A stretch of 64,000 nt of DNA, taken from the NCBI RefSeq assembly GCF_014217875.1, contig NZ_CP059060.1:1364001-1428000 (forward strand), given 5' to 3'. This document shows positions 8,919-21,524 of the stretch, piece by piece. This DNA comes from Synechococcus sp. LTW-R. Its GTDB lineage: Bacteria > Cyanobacteriota > Cyanobacteriia > PCC-6307 > Cyanobiaceae. The position numbers were made by a program, and so were the translations under genes. Position 1 is the first letter of the stretch, and each line of letters begins with the position of its first letter. Under the pieces are notes generated by a model. The model saw nothing but the letters and a program-made list of their open reading frames with translations, was not told where the DNA came from and searched no databases.

Positions 8919-9712
8919 GCGGCCCAGAGGTGGCCAAAGCCAAAGTGGCGCAGCCCCTCGGCAATGCCCTGGCAGCCGTGGCCTTGGGCGTAATAGACGC
9001 CCGAGAGACGGGGCAACTGCTCCACCAAGGCCGGTTCGGCATTGCCGACCATGACCCCTTTGAGGCCGGTTTCAAACATCGCCAGATCGTTGAGGGTGTC
9101 CCCCGCGGTCACCACCGTGGCGTGATCGGCCTCCAGCCACTCCAGCAGCGAGAGCAGGGTGGTTCCCTTGTTCACCCCGCCGGGGAGCACATCGAAATAT
9201 CGGTTGTCAGAGAGCACCACCGTGGCCCCCTCGGCCTCAATGACGGGGATCAGGTCCTGGTTGAACTGCTCGAGATCGACATAGAAGGCCAGGCGGCGAT
9301 TGGAGCTCATCGGCTGCAGCTCCAGCCCGGGCTGCCCAGCCAAGAGAGTCCGGAGGCGCGGTTCAAGGGCTTGCCAGCGCTGCTCAATCGGATCGACCGC
9401 CAGGGGCACCGGCAGCAGCGAAGAACCGCAGGCCACGGTGCAACCCACGTCACCAATAACGAGGTGGGGTGCGGCCAGCCCCAACGGTTCGTCCACGCTC
9501 AGCACCTGGGCGATGGCCCCCAGATCCCTGCCGGTGCAGAAGACATGGAGGACGCGCTCCCGTTGCTCGGCCAGCCAGCGATAGAAGGCCCGGCGCTCCT
9601 CACTGGGTCCCCCCAGCAGGGTGCCATCGAGATCCGTGACCAGGACCAGCTCCGGGCGCTCCGGCAGCGGCGCAGAGAGCTGACTTTGCAGACGCGCTCG
9701 AGGGGACGTCAC
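8915..9712 (-). CDS. HAD-IIB phosphatase, sucrose-phosphatase-like
   Basis: A haloacid dehalogenase phosphatase of the class that removes phosphate from sugar phosphates such as sucrose-6-phosphate or glucosyl- and mannosyl-3-phosphoglycerate. Motif I is VTDLDGTLLGG, giving the nucleophile and acid Asp pair, and motif IV is AGDTLNDLAMFE. The type-IIB cap lies between them. The substrate cannot be told from sequence alone; compatible-solute synthesis is the likely setting. Two starts are possible: TTG at 9727 and GTG at 9712. I chose GTG, which leaves about 265 residues and still covers the whole domain. Confidence 0.85.
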   Translation of the reverse strand: MTSPRARLQSQLSAPLPERPELVLVTDLDGTLLGGPSEERRAFYRWLAEQRERVLHVFCTGRDLGAIAQVLSVDEPLGLAAPHLVIGDVGCTVACGSSLLPVPLAVDPIEQRWQALEPRLRTLLAGQPGLELQPMSSNRRLAFYVDLEQFNQDLIPVIEAEGATVVLSDNRYFDVLPGGVNKGTTLLSLLEWLEADHATVVTAGDTLNDLAMFETGLKGVMVGNAEPALVEQLPRLSGVYYAQGHGCQGIAEGLRHFGFGHLWAA

Positions 9713-9746
9713 AAGGCACGCGGGCAAAGGCGCGCCAACGCTATCG

Positions 9747-9962
9747 GTGGGCCAAACTGGCTGCGGTTGTGCGATCTGCAGAGTCCTGGCCCGCTTCTAC
9801 GCCAAAAATCGACGCGACGGTGCCCGCCTGCTCAGCTCGGCTCTGGTGCTGACCACCATTGCCCTGTTCAACCTTCAGAACCCGATTGGCCTGGGCCTCA
9901 GCGTGGTCGGCGCCCTCGTCTGCCTCTACTGGTGGAGCTGCTACCGCCAACTCGAGCGTTGA
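9747..9962 (+). CDS. Small membrane protein, 71 aa
   Basis: Function unknown. A Cys-containing N terminus (GCGCAICRVLARFYAKNRRDG) is followed by two hydrophobic segments (about residues 28-45 and 46-64) separated by NPIG, a typical short helical hairpin. The start is GTG at 9747; the first ten residues could be spurious, but no later ATG exists in frame before the first membrane segment. It lies 21 bases upstream of xseA on the same strand and diverges from the HAD phosphatase gene. Confidence 0.55.
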   Translation: MGQTGCGCAICRVLARFYAKNRRDGARLLSSALVLTTIALFNLQNPIGLGLSVVGALVCLYWWSCYRQLER

Positions 9963-9983
9963 TGCTCCCTCGCGCCTGAGCCC

Positions 9984-11138
9984 GTGTTGAAGAGCGACTC
10001 CGGCATCCCGCGTTACAGCGTCGCGGAACTGAACCAAGCGATTGGATCGCTGCTCGAGCGCGGCTTTGCGCCCCGCTTTCTGCTCGAGGCCACCGTTTCA
10101 CGGCCGCAGCTGAAAAAGGGCCACCTCTGGCTGACCCTGGTTGATGAATCGGCGTCGATCTCTGGGGTGGTCTGGTCATCCCAGCGGGAGCGCCTGAGCT
10201 ACCAGCCCCGCGAAGGGGATGGGGTGCTCGTGGTCGGCAAGCTGAACTTCTGGGCCAGCCGCGCCAACCTCTGCGTTCAGATCCTGGACATCCGGCCAGC
10301 CCTGAGCGCGGTGCTGCGGCAGTTCGAGCGGGTCTGCGCCGTGCTGGAGCCGGAGGGCCTCTTGGCGGCCGAGCGCAAGCGGGCCCTGCCGGAGATGCCA
10401 GCGGCGATTGCCCTGATGACGAGCGTGCCCAGCTCCGCCCTGGCGGACATGCTGCGTACAGCCCAGGAGCGCTGGCCGGCGACCACGGTCCACGTCGTCC
10501 CGATCCCCGTGCAGGGGATGGTGGCCGGCACCATTCGAGAGCGCCTGGCCGAGGTGATCGAACGCAGCGCCGACGCGCAGATTGAAGCGATCGTCCTCGC
10601 CCGGGGGGGCGGCAGCCGGGAAGACCTTGCGGTCTTCGATGACGAGGACCTGGCCCGGGATCTGGCGGCCAGTCCGATCCCGGTGGTGACCGGCCTGGGC
10701 CACGAGGACGACACGACCGTGGCGGATCTGGTGGCGGACTACCGGGCGGCGACCCCAACGGCGGCGATCGTGGCCCTGCTGCCGGACCGCGAGGCCCTGG
10801 CCCAGGGACTCCAGCACCGTCTGGCCATCGTGCGGCAACTGATGCTGCATCGCCTCCAGCAGGGACAGCAACGTCTTGAACTCCAGCGCCAGAGGCTGAA
10901 CCAATGCCACCCCATGCGGCTGCTGGAGCAGGAGCGCAGCCGGCTGAAGCAACGGTTGCAGTTGCTCGAAGCCCTCTCGCCGCAACGGCTGCTCAGGCGC
11001 GGCTTCTCCTTGGTGCGCAAGGCCGACGGCTCCCTGCTGCGTTCCGTTAGCCAGAGCCAAAAGGGAGATGCGCTCCGCCTGGAACTGGTAGACGGCAAGA
11101 TCGAGGCGGTGGTGGAGCAGGTGAGCGCCCAACCCTGA
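9984..11138 (+). CDS. xseA: Exodeoxyribonuclease VII large subunit
   Basis: Catalytic subunit of exonuclease VII, which degrades single-stranded DNA from both ends to short oligonucleotides. An N-terminal OB-fold (about residues 7-105, YSVAELNQAIGSLLER) precedes the catalytic domain with ALMTSVPSSALADML, ARGGGSREDLAVFDDE and VVTGLGHEDDTTVADL. A Gln/Leu/Arg-rich coiled coil (about residues 265-335) follows, and the C-terminal LLRRGFSLVRKADG motif is present. At 384 residues it is slightly short of the family average, mainly in the coiled coil. GTG start. xseB follows after 4 bases. Confidence 0.95.
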   Translation: MLKSDSGIPRYSVAELNQAIGSLLERGFAPRFLLEATVSRPQLKKGHLWLTLVDESASISGVVWSSQRERLSYQPREGDGVLVVGKLNFWASRANLCVQILDIRPALSAVLRQFERVCAVLEPEGLLAAERKRALPEMPAAIALMTSVPSSALADMLRTAQERWPATTVHVVPIPVQGMVAGTIRERLAEVIERSADAQIEAIVLARGGGSREDLAVFDDEDLARDLAASPIPVVTGLGHEDDTTVADLVADYRAATPTAAIVALLPDREALAQGLQHRLAIVRQLMLHRLQQGQQRLELQRQRLNQCHPMRLLEQERSRLKQRLQLLEALSPQRLLRRGFSLVRKADGSLLRSVSQSQKGDALRLELVDGKIEAVVEQVSAQP

Positions 11139-11142
11139 TGCG

Positions 11143-11418
11143 ATGACCGAGAGCAAACCCCAGCCCAAACGCAGAAAGACGGCCAGCAAGAGCAAGGCGG
11201 CTGAGGCCGAGCAGTGGCAGAAGGAGGTCGACCAGCTGAGCTACCAGGAGGCCAACACCGCACTGGAGCTCACCCTGGCCAAGTTGCAATCGGCGGAGTT
11301 GGAGGTGGAAGAGATGGCCGGGCTCTACCGCCGGGCCGAGGCCTATGCGGCCCGCTGCCAAGTCGTCCTCGAGCAGGTCGCCCAGGAAGTGGTCGAATGG
11401 GAGGCACTGAGCTCCTAG
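11143..11418 (+). CDS. xseB: Exodeoxyribonuclease VII small subunit
   Basis: Small helical subunit that binds the coiled coil of XseA in exonuclease VII. The 91-residue protein has a basic N-terminal tail (about residues 6-20, PQPKRRKTASKSK), then the family core YQEANTALELTLAKLQS and a long second helix EEMAGLYRRAEAYAARC. It starts 4 bases after xseA and is clearly in the same operon. Confidence 0.93.
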   Translation: MTESKPQPKRRKTASKSKAAEAEQWQKEVDQLSYQEANTALELTLAKLQSAELEVEEMAGLYRRAEAYAARCQVVLEQVAQEVVEWEALSS

Positions 11419-11426
11419 AGACCGCG

Positions 11427-11795
11427 ATGACCGCCAAACCCGTGCAGCAACCCTGGCTGGCCTGGGTTTATCTCGCCCTGGCGGTGGCGGGGGGCGTGCT
11501 GCCCTGGCTCTCCAACCTGGAGTTCATGCGGCAGTACGGCGCGAGCTTTGACCTGGCCCAGTTCATCGCCTTAGCGAATGCCAATCCGGCCGCGGAATCC
11601 CTCTCCCGTGACTTGCTCGTGGGTGCGTCGGCGATCACGGTCTGGATGATTGTCGAGAGCCGTCGCCTGCAGATGCGCCATCTGTGGATCGTGCTGCTCA
11701 GTGCCGGCACGATCGCCTTTGCCTTCGCGGCCCCCTTCTTTCTGTTCCTGCGAGAGCGCCGTCTGGCCGAAATGGCACGAACGGCGGAAGGCTGA
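11427..11795 (+). CDS. DUF2834 family membrane protein, 122 aa
   Basis: Integral membrane protein of unknown function. Three or four hydrophobic segments are seen: about residues 11-29 (LAWVYLALAVAGGVLPWL), 60-78 (LLVGASAITVWMIVES) and 85-110 (LWIVLLSAGTIAFAFAAPFFLFL). The pattern LAQFIALANANP followed by the arginine-rich end LRERRLAEM matches DUF2834. ATG at 11427, 8 bases after the xseB stop, so it is probably carried on the xseAB transcript. Its stop abuts that of the next, convergent gene. Confidence 0.82.
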   Translation: MTAKPVQQPWLAWVYLALAVAGGVLPWLSNLEFMRQYGASFDLAQFIALANANPAAESLSRDLLVGASAITVWMIVESRRLQMRHLWIVLLSAGTIAFAFAAPFFLFLRERRLAEMARTAEG

Positions 11796-12143
11796 CTACT
11801 GGTCCGTGACGTCCTGCACTTGAACGTCGACCACCGCATCACTGGCGGGGGCATCGACGGGTTTGGCCGCTGAGCCAGCGGGACGCACCTGGCTGAGGTC
11901 AGCGCCGCAGGCCGGACAGAGTGCGGAACCGACGCTTGGGGTGCCGCAGGCCGGACAGGTCACAAGGCGGCGCTTGAACCACTGCCAGGCCAAAAATCCG
12001 GCCCCACCGAGCACGAGCGGACCAAAGACGAGCAGCAGGGTGATGCCCTCGAGCACATCCACGAACAGACGACCGGCCAAGCCTGGAGCGATCAAGAGCA
12101 CGCCGATCAGCGAGATCCAGAGCCAAGGAATCGGACGTTGCAT
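11796..12143 (-). CDS. Membrane protein with zinc-ribbon tail, 115 aa
   Basis: Function unknown. Two hydrophobic segments (about residues 8-25 and 33-53) are followed by a cytoplasmic zinc ribbon with two CPAC pairs, CPACGTPSVGSALCPACG, spaced as expected for one zinc ion. The last 35 residues are Ala/Asp/Val-rich and unstructured. It ends exactly next to the stop of the DUF2834 gene and lies downstream of the YihY gene on the same strand. Confidence 0.72.
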   Translation of the reverse strand: MQRPIPWLWISLIGVLLIAPGLAGRLFVDVLEGITLLLVFGPLVLGGAGFLAWQWFKRRLVTCPACGTPSVGSALCPACGADLSQVRPAGSAAKPVDAPASDAVVDVQVQDVTDQ

Positions 12144-12175
12144 CGCCTAGAGGGAACAGAGCCGCCGCACGCTCA

Positions 12176-13135
12176 TCATCCTGCCGAAAGCTCGCGGCGC
12201 TTGCTGCAGACCACGCTGAGGGCCATGCCGTAATAGACAACGAGTGCCACCAGCCAGACCCAGAGACTCAGGACGAGGACACCACCGATCACGCCGTAGG
12301 CCTGGAAGCGCGCACCCAGGGAGATCAGGCTTCGCCCCAGGGCCAGGTTGAGCCCGGTGAGGGCTGTGCCGATCAGAAGCGCGCCAGGAACCAGAGGCCG
12401 CAACGGCACCCGCCGGGTCGGCATGAACGCCAGCAGGACGAACGCCAACGAGCAACTGATCAGAACGCTGATCCCCAAATCCACCAGCAGCGGCACAGGC
12501 GCCCAGAGGTGCAATTGCTCGGGCAACCAACTCTCCAAGAGCGAACGCCAGCTCCCCGGCTTGAGCAAACGCAGGTTCGTTGTGAGCTGGTCAAGGACGA
12601 CAAAGAAGCCGATCAGAACAACAACAATGAGTGACTCAATACGGTTGCGAATAAACTTCCAAACCGGCTTTTTCCAGTTCTCCGGTGGAGTCAGGATTGG
12701 ACGAAATCCCCAAAGCCGGTCCGCGCCGCGCTGGAGGCTGAGATAAGCGTTCGTCGAAGAAATCACCAAGAAGATGACACCAATCAAGCCCGCGCCGGTG
12801 CCCTGTTTATAGAGACGTAGCAGCGTCGTACTCACCAAGGGCAGAGCCGAAGGCGGCAAAAACTGATCTGCAAAGGCGATGACCTGATCAGCCAGACCAT
12901 CCATCCGGCCCAGAACAAGCCCGGCCACACCCAAGGCAATCAGAAGAATCGGGAAGAAGGATTGAAGACTGTGATACGCGAATGCCGCGCTGAGATCGAC
13001 ACAATCTTCTCGATCCCAGAGGCGGTAGGCCTTCCAGAACGGCTTCACAATGGCGCGCCAGCGACGCGAACCCACCAACACCTGCACAATCACTTGGCCT
13101 GAATCAACAATAGGCCTCAGCCTCGGTCGCCCCAT
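12176..13135 (-). CDS. YihY/UPF0761 family membrane protein
   Basis: Multi-pass inner-membrane protein of the YhjD/YihY/BrkB family; its substrate and role are uncertain (older names such as ribonuclease BN are misassignments). The 319-residue protein has the family signature DLSAAFAYHSLQSFFPILL near residue 50, six hydrophobic segments, and the AYGVIGGVLVLSLWVWL block near the C terminus. ATG at 13135. It is the first gene downstream of the rrn operon terminator on the same strand. The base composition between 12560 and 13060 looks a little more AT-rich than its neighbours. Confidence 0.88.
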   Translation of the reverse strand: MGRPRLRPIVDSGQVIVQVLVGSRRWRAIVKPFWKAYRLWDREDCVDLSAAFAYHSLQSFFPILLIALGVAGLVLGRMDGLADQVIAFADQFLPPSALPLVSTTLLRLYKQGTGAGLIGVIFLVISSTNAYLSLQRGADRLWGFRPILTPPENWKKPVWKFIRNRIESLIVVVLIGFFVVLDQLTTNLRLLKPGSWRSLLESWLPEQLHLWAPVPLLVDLGISVLISCSLAFVLLAFMPTRRVPLRPLVPGALLIGTALTGLNLALGRSLISLGARFQAYGVIGGVLVLSLWVWLVALVVYYGMALSVVCSKRRELSAG

Positions 13136-13197
13136 CGGGACGGAGCCTGGCCACCACGTCCAGCACCCAGGATTCCCGAGCCGCTATTTCAAGCCAA

Positions 13198-13226
13198 CAA
13201 AAAAGCCACCCTTAAGGGGTGGCTTT
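13198..13226 (-). terminator. rrn operon terminator
   Basis: Reading the minus strand, a GC-rich stem (13217-13223 with 13205-13211, extended by A-T pairs) is followed by a run of T opposite the A-run at 13199-13204. It lies about 70 bases past the 3' end of 5S rRNA. The gene downstream is YihY. Confidence 0.85.
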
Positions 13227-13231
13227 CTCGC

Positions 13232-13277
13232 CTCAACCCATGGCTCTCATCTTCAGAAGAGAGCGGCATGGATTGAG
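13232..13277 (-). other. Hairpin between 5S rRNA and the rrn terminator
   Basis: CTCAA-CCATG-GCTCTC on the left arm matches CTCAA-CCATG-GCTCTC read from the right arm with one mismatch and a two-base bulge, giving a stem of about 16 pairs around a short loop. It could be a processing stem for the 3' end of the rrn transcript or part of a double terminator. Confidence 0.5.
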
Positions 13278-13297
13278 TTAGTGGAGCGAATGTTTTA

Positions 13298-13414
13298 CCT
13301 GGCATCGACCTATTTTCTCAGGGGGCTACCCCCCAAATATCGTCGGCGCTACAGCGTTTCACAGCCGAGTTCGAGATGGATCGGAGTGGTTCCACTGCGC
13401 CATGGACACCAGGA
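13298..13414 (-). rRNA. rrf: 5S ribosomal RNA
   Basis: On the minus strand the sequence starts TCCTGGTGTCCATGGCG, contains the conserved CCGATCCATCTCGAACTCGG block and ends in GATGCCAGG pairing with the 5' end. About 117 bases. It follows 23S by about 145 bases, as in other rrn operons. The ends are estimated from helix I pairing. Confidence 0.93.
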
Positions 13415-13559
13415 TAGATATTCGCTCTCAGGTGAACCCTGAGAACTGCATAGGTTACGAACAACTCTCATGCTTGCTTTCGCTTGCTTGAGGTTGTCGC
13501 TCTGTAATTCAAAAGCTCTCCACATTGACCTTGCGATCATTGTGTTTTGAGAGATGAGA

Positions 13560-16436
<2,877 letters not shown>

Positions 16437-16873
16437 AATTAATCCTCCTAACGCTTCAGGCTGTTGAGGCCCATTCTCTCAGTTTTCTCTTAACCAAAGA
16501 TCAGATTGCTCTGCTTCTCGATCAGTTAGAAAAAAGGATCAAACTCCCCGCTCCTCGGCGGATTGGGAAGAACGCTAGAAGGTCTCGGCTCTCAAAAATA
16601 GAATTATCAGGTCACCATTCACCTTGCGGTGAACAATGCTCTGATCTCTATGAGATGCTTTTGTCTTTCCAGACTCACCTATGCAGTTGTCAAGGTTCTG
16701 CTAAATCCTCTCTCTTTCGAGAGTGAATTCAGCATCAGCTCAATCTTGACTCAATCATGAATCAGCAATGAGCTGAGGCTGAATACATCTGGTTCAACCA
16801 GTGGATTCTCTGCGAACAACGTCTAGTCACCAACTCAGAAGCTCTTCCTGGCTTAGGAGTTCAGATATGTTAG
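16437..16873 (-). other. 16S-23S spacer, part between tRNA-Ala and 23S
   Basis: A 437-base spacer with no coding potential, more AT-rich than the rest of the window. It contains the 5' half of the 23S processing stem at its 23S end and other short inverted repeats of the kind expected for cyanobacterial spacer helices (for example AGAGAGAGGATTTAG regions near 16710). Nothing else was recognised in it. Confidence 0.7.
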
Positions 16874-16946
16874 TGGAGGTTAGCGGACTCGAACCGCTGA
16901 CATCCTGCTTGCAAAGCAGGCGCTCTACCAACTGAGCTAAACCCCC
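16874..16946 (-). tRNA. tRNA-Ala (anticodon TGC)
   Basis: 73 bases on the minus strand. Acceptor GGGGGTT pairs with AACCTCC, with the G3-U70 identity pair of alanine tRNAs. The anticodon loop TTTGCAA carries TGC. No CCA is encoded. It is in the rrn spacer after tRNA-Ile. Confidence 0.97.
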
Positions 16947-16972
16947 AAATGATCCAAAACTGGATTTTGGAA

Positions 16973-17046
<74 letters not shown>

Positions 17047-17220
17047 AGGAAGTGAACCCTCTATGGGGTGACCTAGACAACGTTTAGGAACTAAAAATCA
17101 ATCGTTGTGCAGCCTTACGACTCACAGGATTGAAGTTGAGGTACCGATCGACCTAAGGTGACAGGATTTCGGCCTAAGAATAAAAGTACTCAGGCATCAA
17201 AATCGTTGTTTGTCTCCCTG

Positions 17221-18704
<1,484 letters not shown>

Positions 18705-19292
18705 TAGATCAAATCCTATTGATCACTTTCGTGATCTCAATTTGACTTGCCTCACCCACAACTCGCGCTGGCGCACGGTCGCAGTTGATGCCACTTCCTC
18801 TGACAGAAGCGTTCAAAGAGTGCAAAACAAAATCTCTTTCGTTCAGACTTTCCAGGATCTCAGATCCGGTCGTTGCTCCACTTGCTGCACACCGACACAA
18901 CCGTCAACCGTGAGAGTCGACAGATCGTGCAAGCAACAAGCTTCCACAACTAAAAAACTTTTGACGGGACCTCACACCCTCACTGCATCTTCGTTAACCA
19001 CTCACCTCAGCCTCTCAGCCTCAGCTCGCGACTAACGCAGTGAAAGCGTCAGTTCCTAAACGTTCAGTTGTCCAGGTGCTCCGATCGCCACACGCTTCTC
19101 AGCTCGACCCTCTCAGGTCTTTCGGGCTCTCGGTCCGCGGCCTCGCGACCGCTTGTTGAACTTACATCACCGAGTTCCCTCGGCTTTCAGTTCACCAGCG
19201 GCATCGCTGCCGCCGATCGAACCTACATCACCAAGTCACCTCGGGTTCCAGTTCGCTGCTCACTCGCCTTTCGGTTTGCTCGCAGCACATAA
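18705..19292 (-). other. rrn leader region
   Basis: About 590 bases without a gene between the proposed rrn promoter and 16S. It has no protein-like reading frame. It holds two imperfect copies of a 37-base unit with a 61-base period (19157-19254), a purine/CTGAG-rich tract near 19005-19025, and the 5' flank of the 16S processing stem next to 18710. The long transcribed leader is the usual site of antitermination signals, but I could not identify a boxA with confidence. Confidence 0.55.
19157..19254. repeat. Two imperfect direct repeats in the rrn leader
   Basis: Copy 1 starts at 19157 and copy 2 at 19218. Both share GAAC-TACATCACC, then CCTCGG and CAGTTC at the same spacing, over about 37 bases with roughly eight differences. 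The period is 61 bases. Confidence 0.7.
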
Positions 19293-19322
19293 CCATAACA
19301 CCATCGGCCCCTCTGGGGTCAA
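19293..19322 (-). promoter_or_regulatory. Candidate rrn promoter
   Basis: On the minus strand, TTGACC (19317-19322) and TTATGG (19293-19298) are 18 bases apart, close to the sigma-70 consensus. It would start transcription about 580 bases before 16S. It is the best match I found upstream of 16S, but other start sites are possible. Confidence 0.4.
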
Positions 19323-19399
19323 GTGCTCTGTCCATGGCTGACGAAGCCCCAGAACATTTCTAGGGTTTGACAAGAGAGGCGACGAGCGGGAGGCCAGTC

Positions 19400-20851
19400 T
19401 TGGCCAAGCAATTCAGCCAGGAGCGACTTCGCGTCAGACCCAGCTCCCGCGAAGAAGCGGTTGTTGCTGCCGCCGAGGAGCATTTCGAGCGCACCCTCGT
19501 GCGGATTCGCGGCGAGCTCGTTGGATCCGTCGCGGCCCTCTCCCACCCCGGCGGTGTGGATGAAGCCCTGAACTACGGCGAGGTCTTCCTGCGGGACAAC
19601 GTTCCCGTGATGCTCTACCTGCTGCTGAAGGGCCGCTACCAGATCGTTCGGAACTTCCTCGATATCTCCCTAGAGCTGCAGAGCAGCACTTACCAGACCC
19701 GCGGCGTCTTCCCCACCAGCTTTGTCGAACAGGGGGATGAGCTCCTCGCCGACTATGGGCAACGCTCCATTGGCCGCATCACCAGCGTTGACGCCAGTCT
19801 CTGGTGGCCCGTCCTCTGCTGGCTCTACGTCAAACGCAGCAAGGACTACGAGTTCGGCTCCAGCCAGAAAGTCCAGCGCGGCATCCAGCTCCTGCTCGAT
19901 CTCGTCCTGCACCCCACCTTTGAGGGCACTCCGGTGCTCTTCGTGCCGGACTGCTCCTTCATGATTGACCGCCCCATGGACGTCTGGGGGGCACCGCTTG
20001 AGGTCGAAGTCCTGCTCTATGGCTGCCTCGGTTGCTGCTGCCAACTCATGGACCTGGCCCAGCAAAGCCACAACAGCCGCTTGCTCGAGCAACGCCTCGT
20101 CCTGACCAAGCAGTGGAAGTACGACCTGCGCCGCTATCTGCTCAAGCACTACTGGGTCACCAGCAAAACCATGCAGGTCCTGCGGCGACGACCCACCGAG
20201 CAATACGGCGAGCAGCAGTCCCTCAACGAATTCAACGTCCAACCCCAGGTCATCCCCCCCTGGCTGCAGGACTGGCTTGAAGACCGGGGCGGTTATCTGA
20301 TCGGCAACATGCGCACCGGCAGACCGGACTTCCGCTTTTACAGCCTCGGTAACTGCCTCGGCTGCCTCTTTGGACTGATCACCGCCCCCCAGCAACGGGC
20401 CCTCTTCCGGCTCGTTCTGCACAACCGCGATGCCCTGATGGCGCAGATGCCCATGCGCATCTGCCATCCGCCACTCGAAGGCGACAAGTGGTCCGAAAAA
20501 ACTGGATCGGACCCGAAGAACTGGCCCTGGAGTTATCACAACGGCGGCCACTGGCCGAGCCTGCTCTGGTACCTGGGCGGAGCCGTCCTTCTGCATCAGC
20601 AGCTCTATCCCACCGCCGATGTTCTGCTGATGGGACAGATGCAGGCCATGCTCGAAGAGTGCTATTGGATGCAGCTCAACCAGCTGCCCAGACAGCAGTG
20701 GGCTGAGTACTTCGATGGCCCCACGGGCACCTGGGTCGGCCAACAGGCCCGGACCTATCAGACCTGGACCATCGTCGGCTTCCTGCTCCTGCACCACCTC
20801 CTCCGGGTCAAGACCGAAGACGTCGGGATGCTCGACATCAACACGCCCTGA
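19400..20851 (+). CDS. Alkaline/neutral invertase, glycoside hydrolase family 100
   Basis: Cytoplasmic sucrose hydrolase giving glucose and fructose, without activity on larger fructans in this family. The 483-residue product contains the GH100 blocks LNYGEVFLRDNVPVMLYLL, FVPDCSFMIDRPMDVWGAP with the likely catalytic Asp, and WSYHNGGHWPSLLWYLGGA. No signal peptide. I chose the TTG at 19400 because GGGAGG lies 6 bases before it and homologues begin at KQFSQ; a TTG at 19367 would add 11 unlikely residues. The gene diverges from the rrn promoter and converges with petD. Confidence 0.92.
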   Translation: MAKQFSQERLRVRPSSREEAVVAAAEEHFERTLVRIRGELVGSVAALSHPGGVDEALNYGEVFLRDNVPVMLYLLLKGRYQIVRNFLDISLELQSSTYQTRGVFPTSFVEQGDELLADYGQRSIGRITSVDASLWWPVLCWLYVKRSKDYEFGSSQKVQRGIQLLLDLVLHPTFEGTPVLFVPDCSFMIDRPMDVWGAPLEVEVLLYGCLGCCCQLMDLAQQSHNSRLLEQRLVLTKQWKYDLRRYLLKHYWVTSKTMQVLRRRPTEQYGEQQSLNEFNVQPQVIPPWLQDWLEDRGGYLIGNMRTGRPDFRFYSLGNCLGCLFGLITAPQQRALFRLVLHNRDALMAQMPMRICHPPLEGDKWSEKTGSDPKNWPWSYHNGGHWPSLLWYLGGAVLLHQQLYPTADVLLMGQMQAMLEECYWMQLNQLPRQQWAEYFDGPTGTWVGQQARTYQTWTIVGFLLLHHLLRVKTEDVGMLDINTP

Positions 20852-20861
20852 GTCCAGACAC

Positions 20862-20892
20862 AAAAAAGCCCCGGCGTTCTGCCGAGGCTTTT
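20862..20892. terminator. Bidirectional terminator between the invertase gene and petD
   Basis: AAAAGCC-CGGC pairs with GCCG-GGCTTTT around GTTCT, with one mismatch. A-run on the left and T-run on the right allow termination in both directions between two convergent genes. Confidence 0.85.
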
Positions 20893-20916
20893 GAGCTGCA
20901 GAAATTCAGATCCGAA

Positions 20917-21399
20917 TCAGAACAGGCCGAGGGTCAGGGACTTGTCGATCGGCAGAGCAGCGCCAATGCCCAGGTAGATGGTGAACACGGTGCCGAACAG
21001 GAAGGCACCCATGGCCACGGGACGGCGGAAGGGGTTCTGGAACTTGTTGAAGCTCTCGATGAAGGGCACCAACATCAGACCCAGAGGAATCATGGTCTGC
21101 AGGGCGATACCCAGCAGCTTGTTGGGCACCACGCGCAGGATCTGGAAGACCGGATACAGGTACCACTCGGGAAGGATTTCCAGAGGAGTGGCAAAGGGAT
21201 CAGCCTTGTCACCCAGCATCGCGGGGTCGAGAACAGCCAGGCCCACCAGGCATGCCAGGGTTCCCAGGATGACGACCGGGAAGATGTAGAGCAGATCGTT
21301 CGGCCAGGCGGGCTCGCCGTAATAGTTGTGGCCCATGCCCTTGGCGAGCTTGGCCCGCAGCTTGGGATCGCTGAGATCTGGCTTCTTAAGGATGTGCAT
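20917..21399 (-). CDS. petD: Cytochrome b6f complex subunit IV
   Basis: Thylakoid membrane subunit that with cytochrome b6 forms the plastoquinol-oxidising core of the b6f complex. The 160-residue protein has the usual length, starts [21 protein letters not shown], and contains the quinol-site motif [13 protein letters not shown]. Three membrane helices follow. It is 125 bases downstream of petB on the same strand, the usual picocyanobacterial order, and ends at a shared bidirectional terminator. Confidence 0.98.
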   Translation of the reverse strand: MHILKKPDLSDPKLRAKLAKGMGHNYYGEPAWPNDLLYIFPVVILGTLACLVGLAVLDPAMLGDKADPFATPLEILPEWYLYPVFQILRVVPNKLLGIALQTMIPLGLMLVPFIESFNKFQNPFRRPVAMGAFLFGTVFTIYLGIGAALPIDKSLTLGLF

Positions 21400-21524
21400 G
21401 AGAGTGACCGGCGTAAGGGTCGTTTGTTTACCAGTGAAGGAAGGCTAGAAACCGCCCTGGGTTTGGCGGAGCCGTCAAAAGAGAAGCCGTCAGGGATCGC
21501 AACAAAGCGATCCCCAGGCCGAGA

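Noticed and set aside
19367-19399. TTG at 19367 as the invertase start, or TTGACA there as a promoter
   Set aside because: The TTG at 19400 has a GGGAGG at the right distance and matches the known N terminus. No -10 element follows TTGACA at a suitable spacing.
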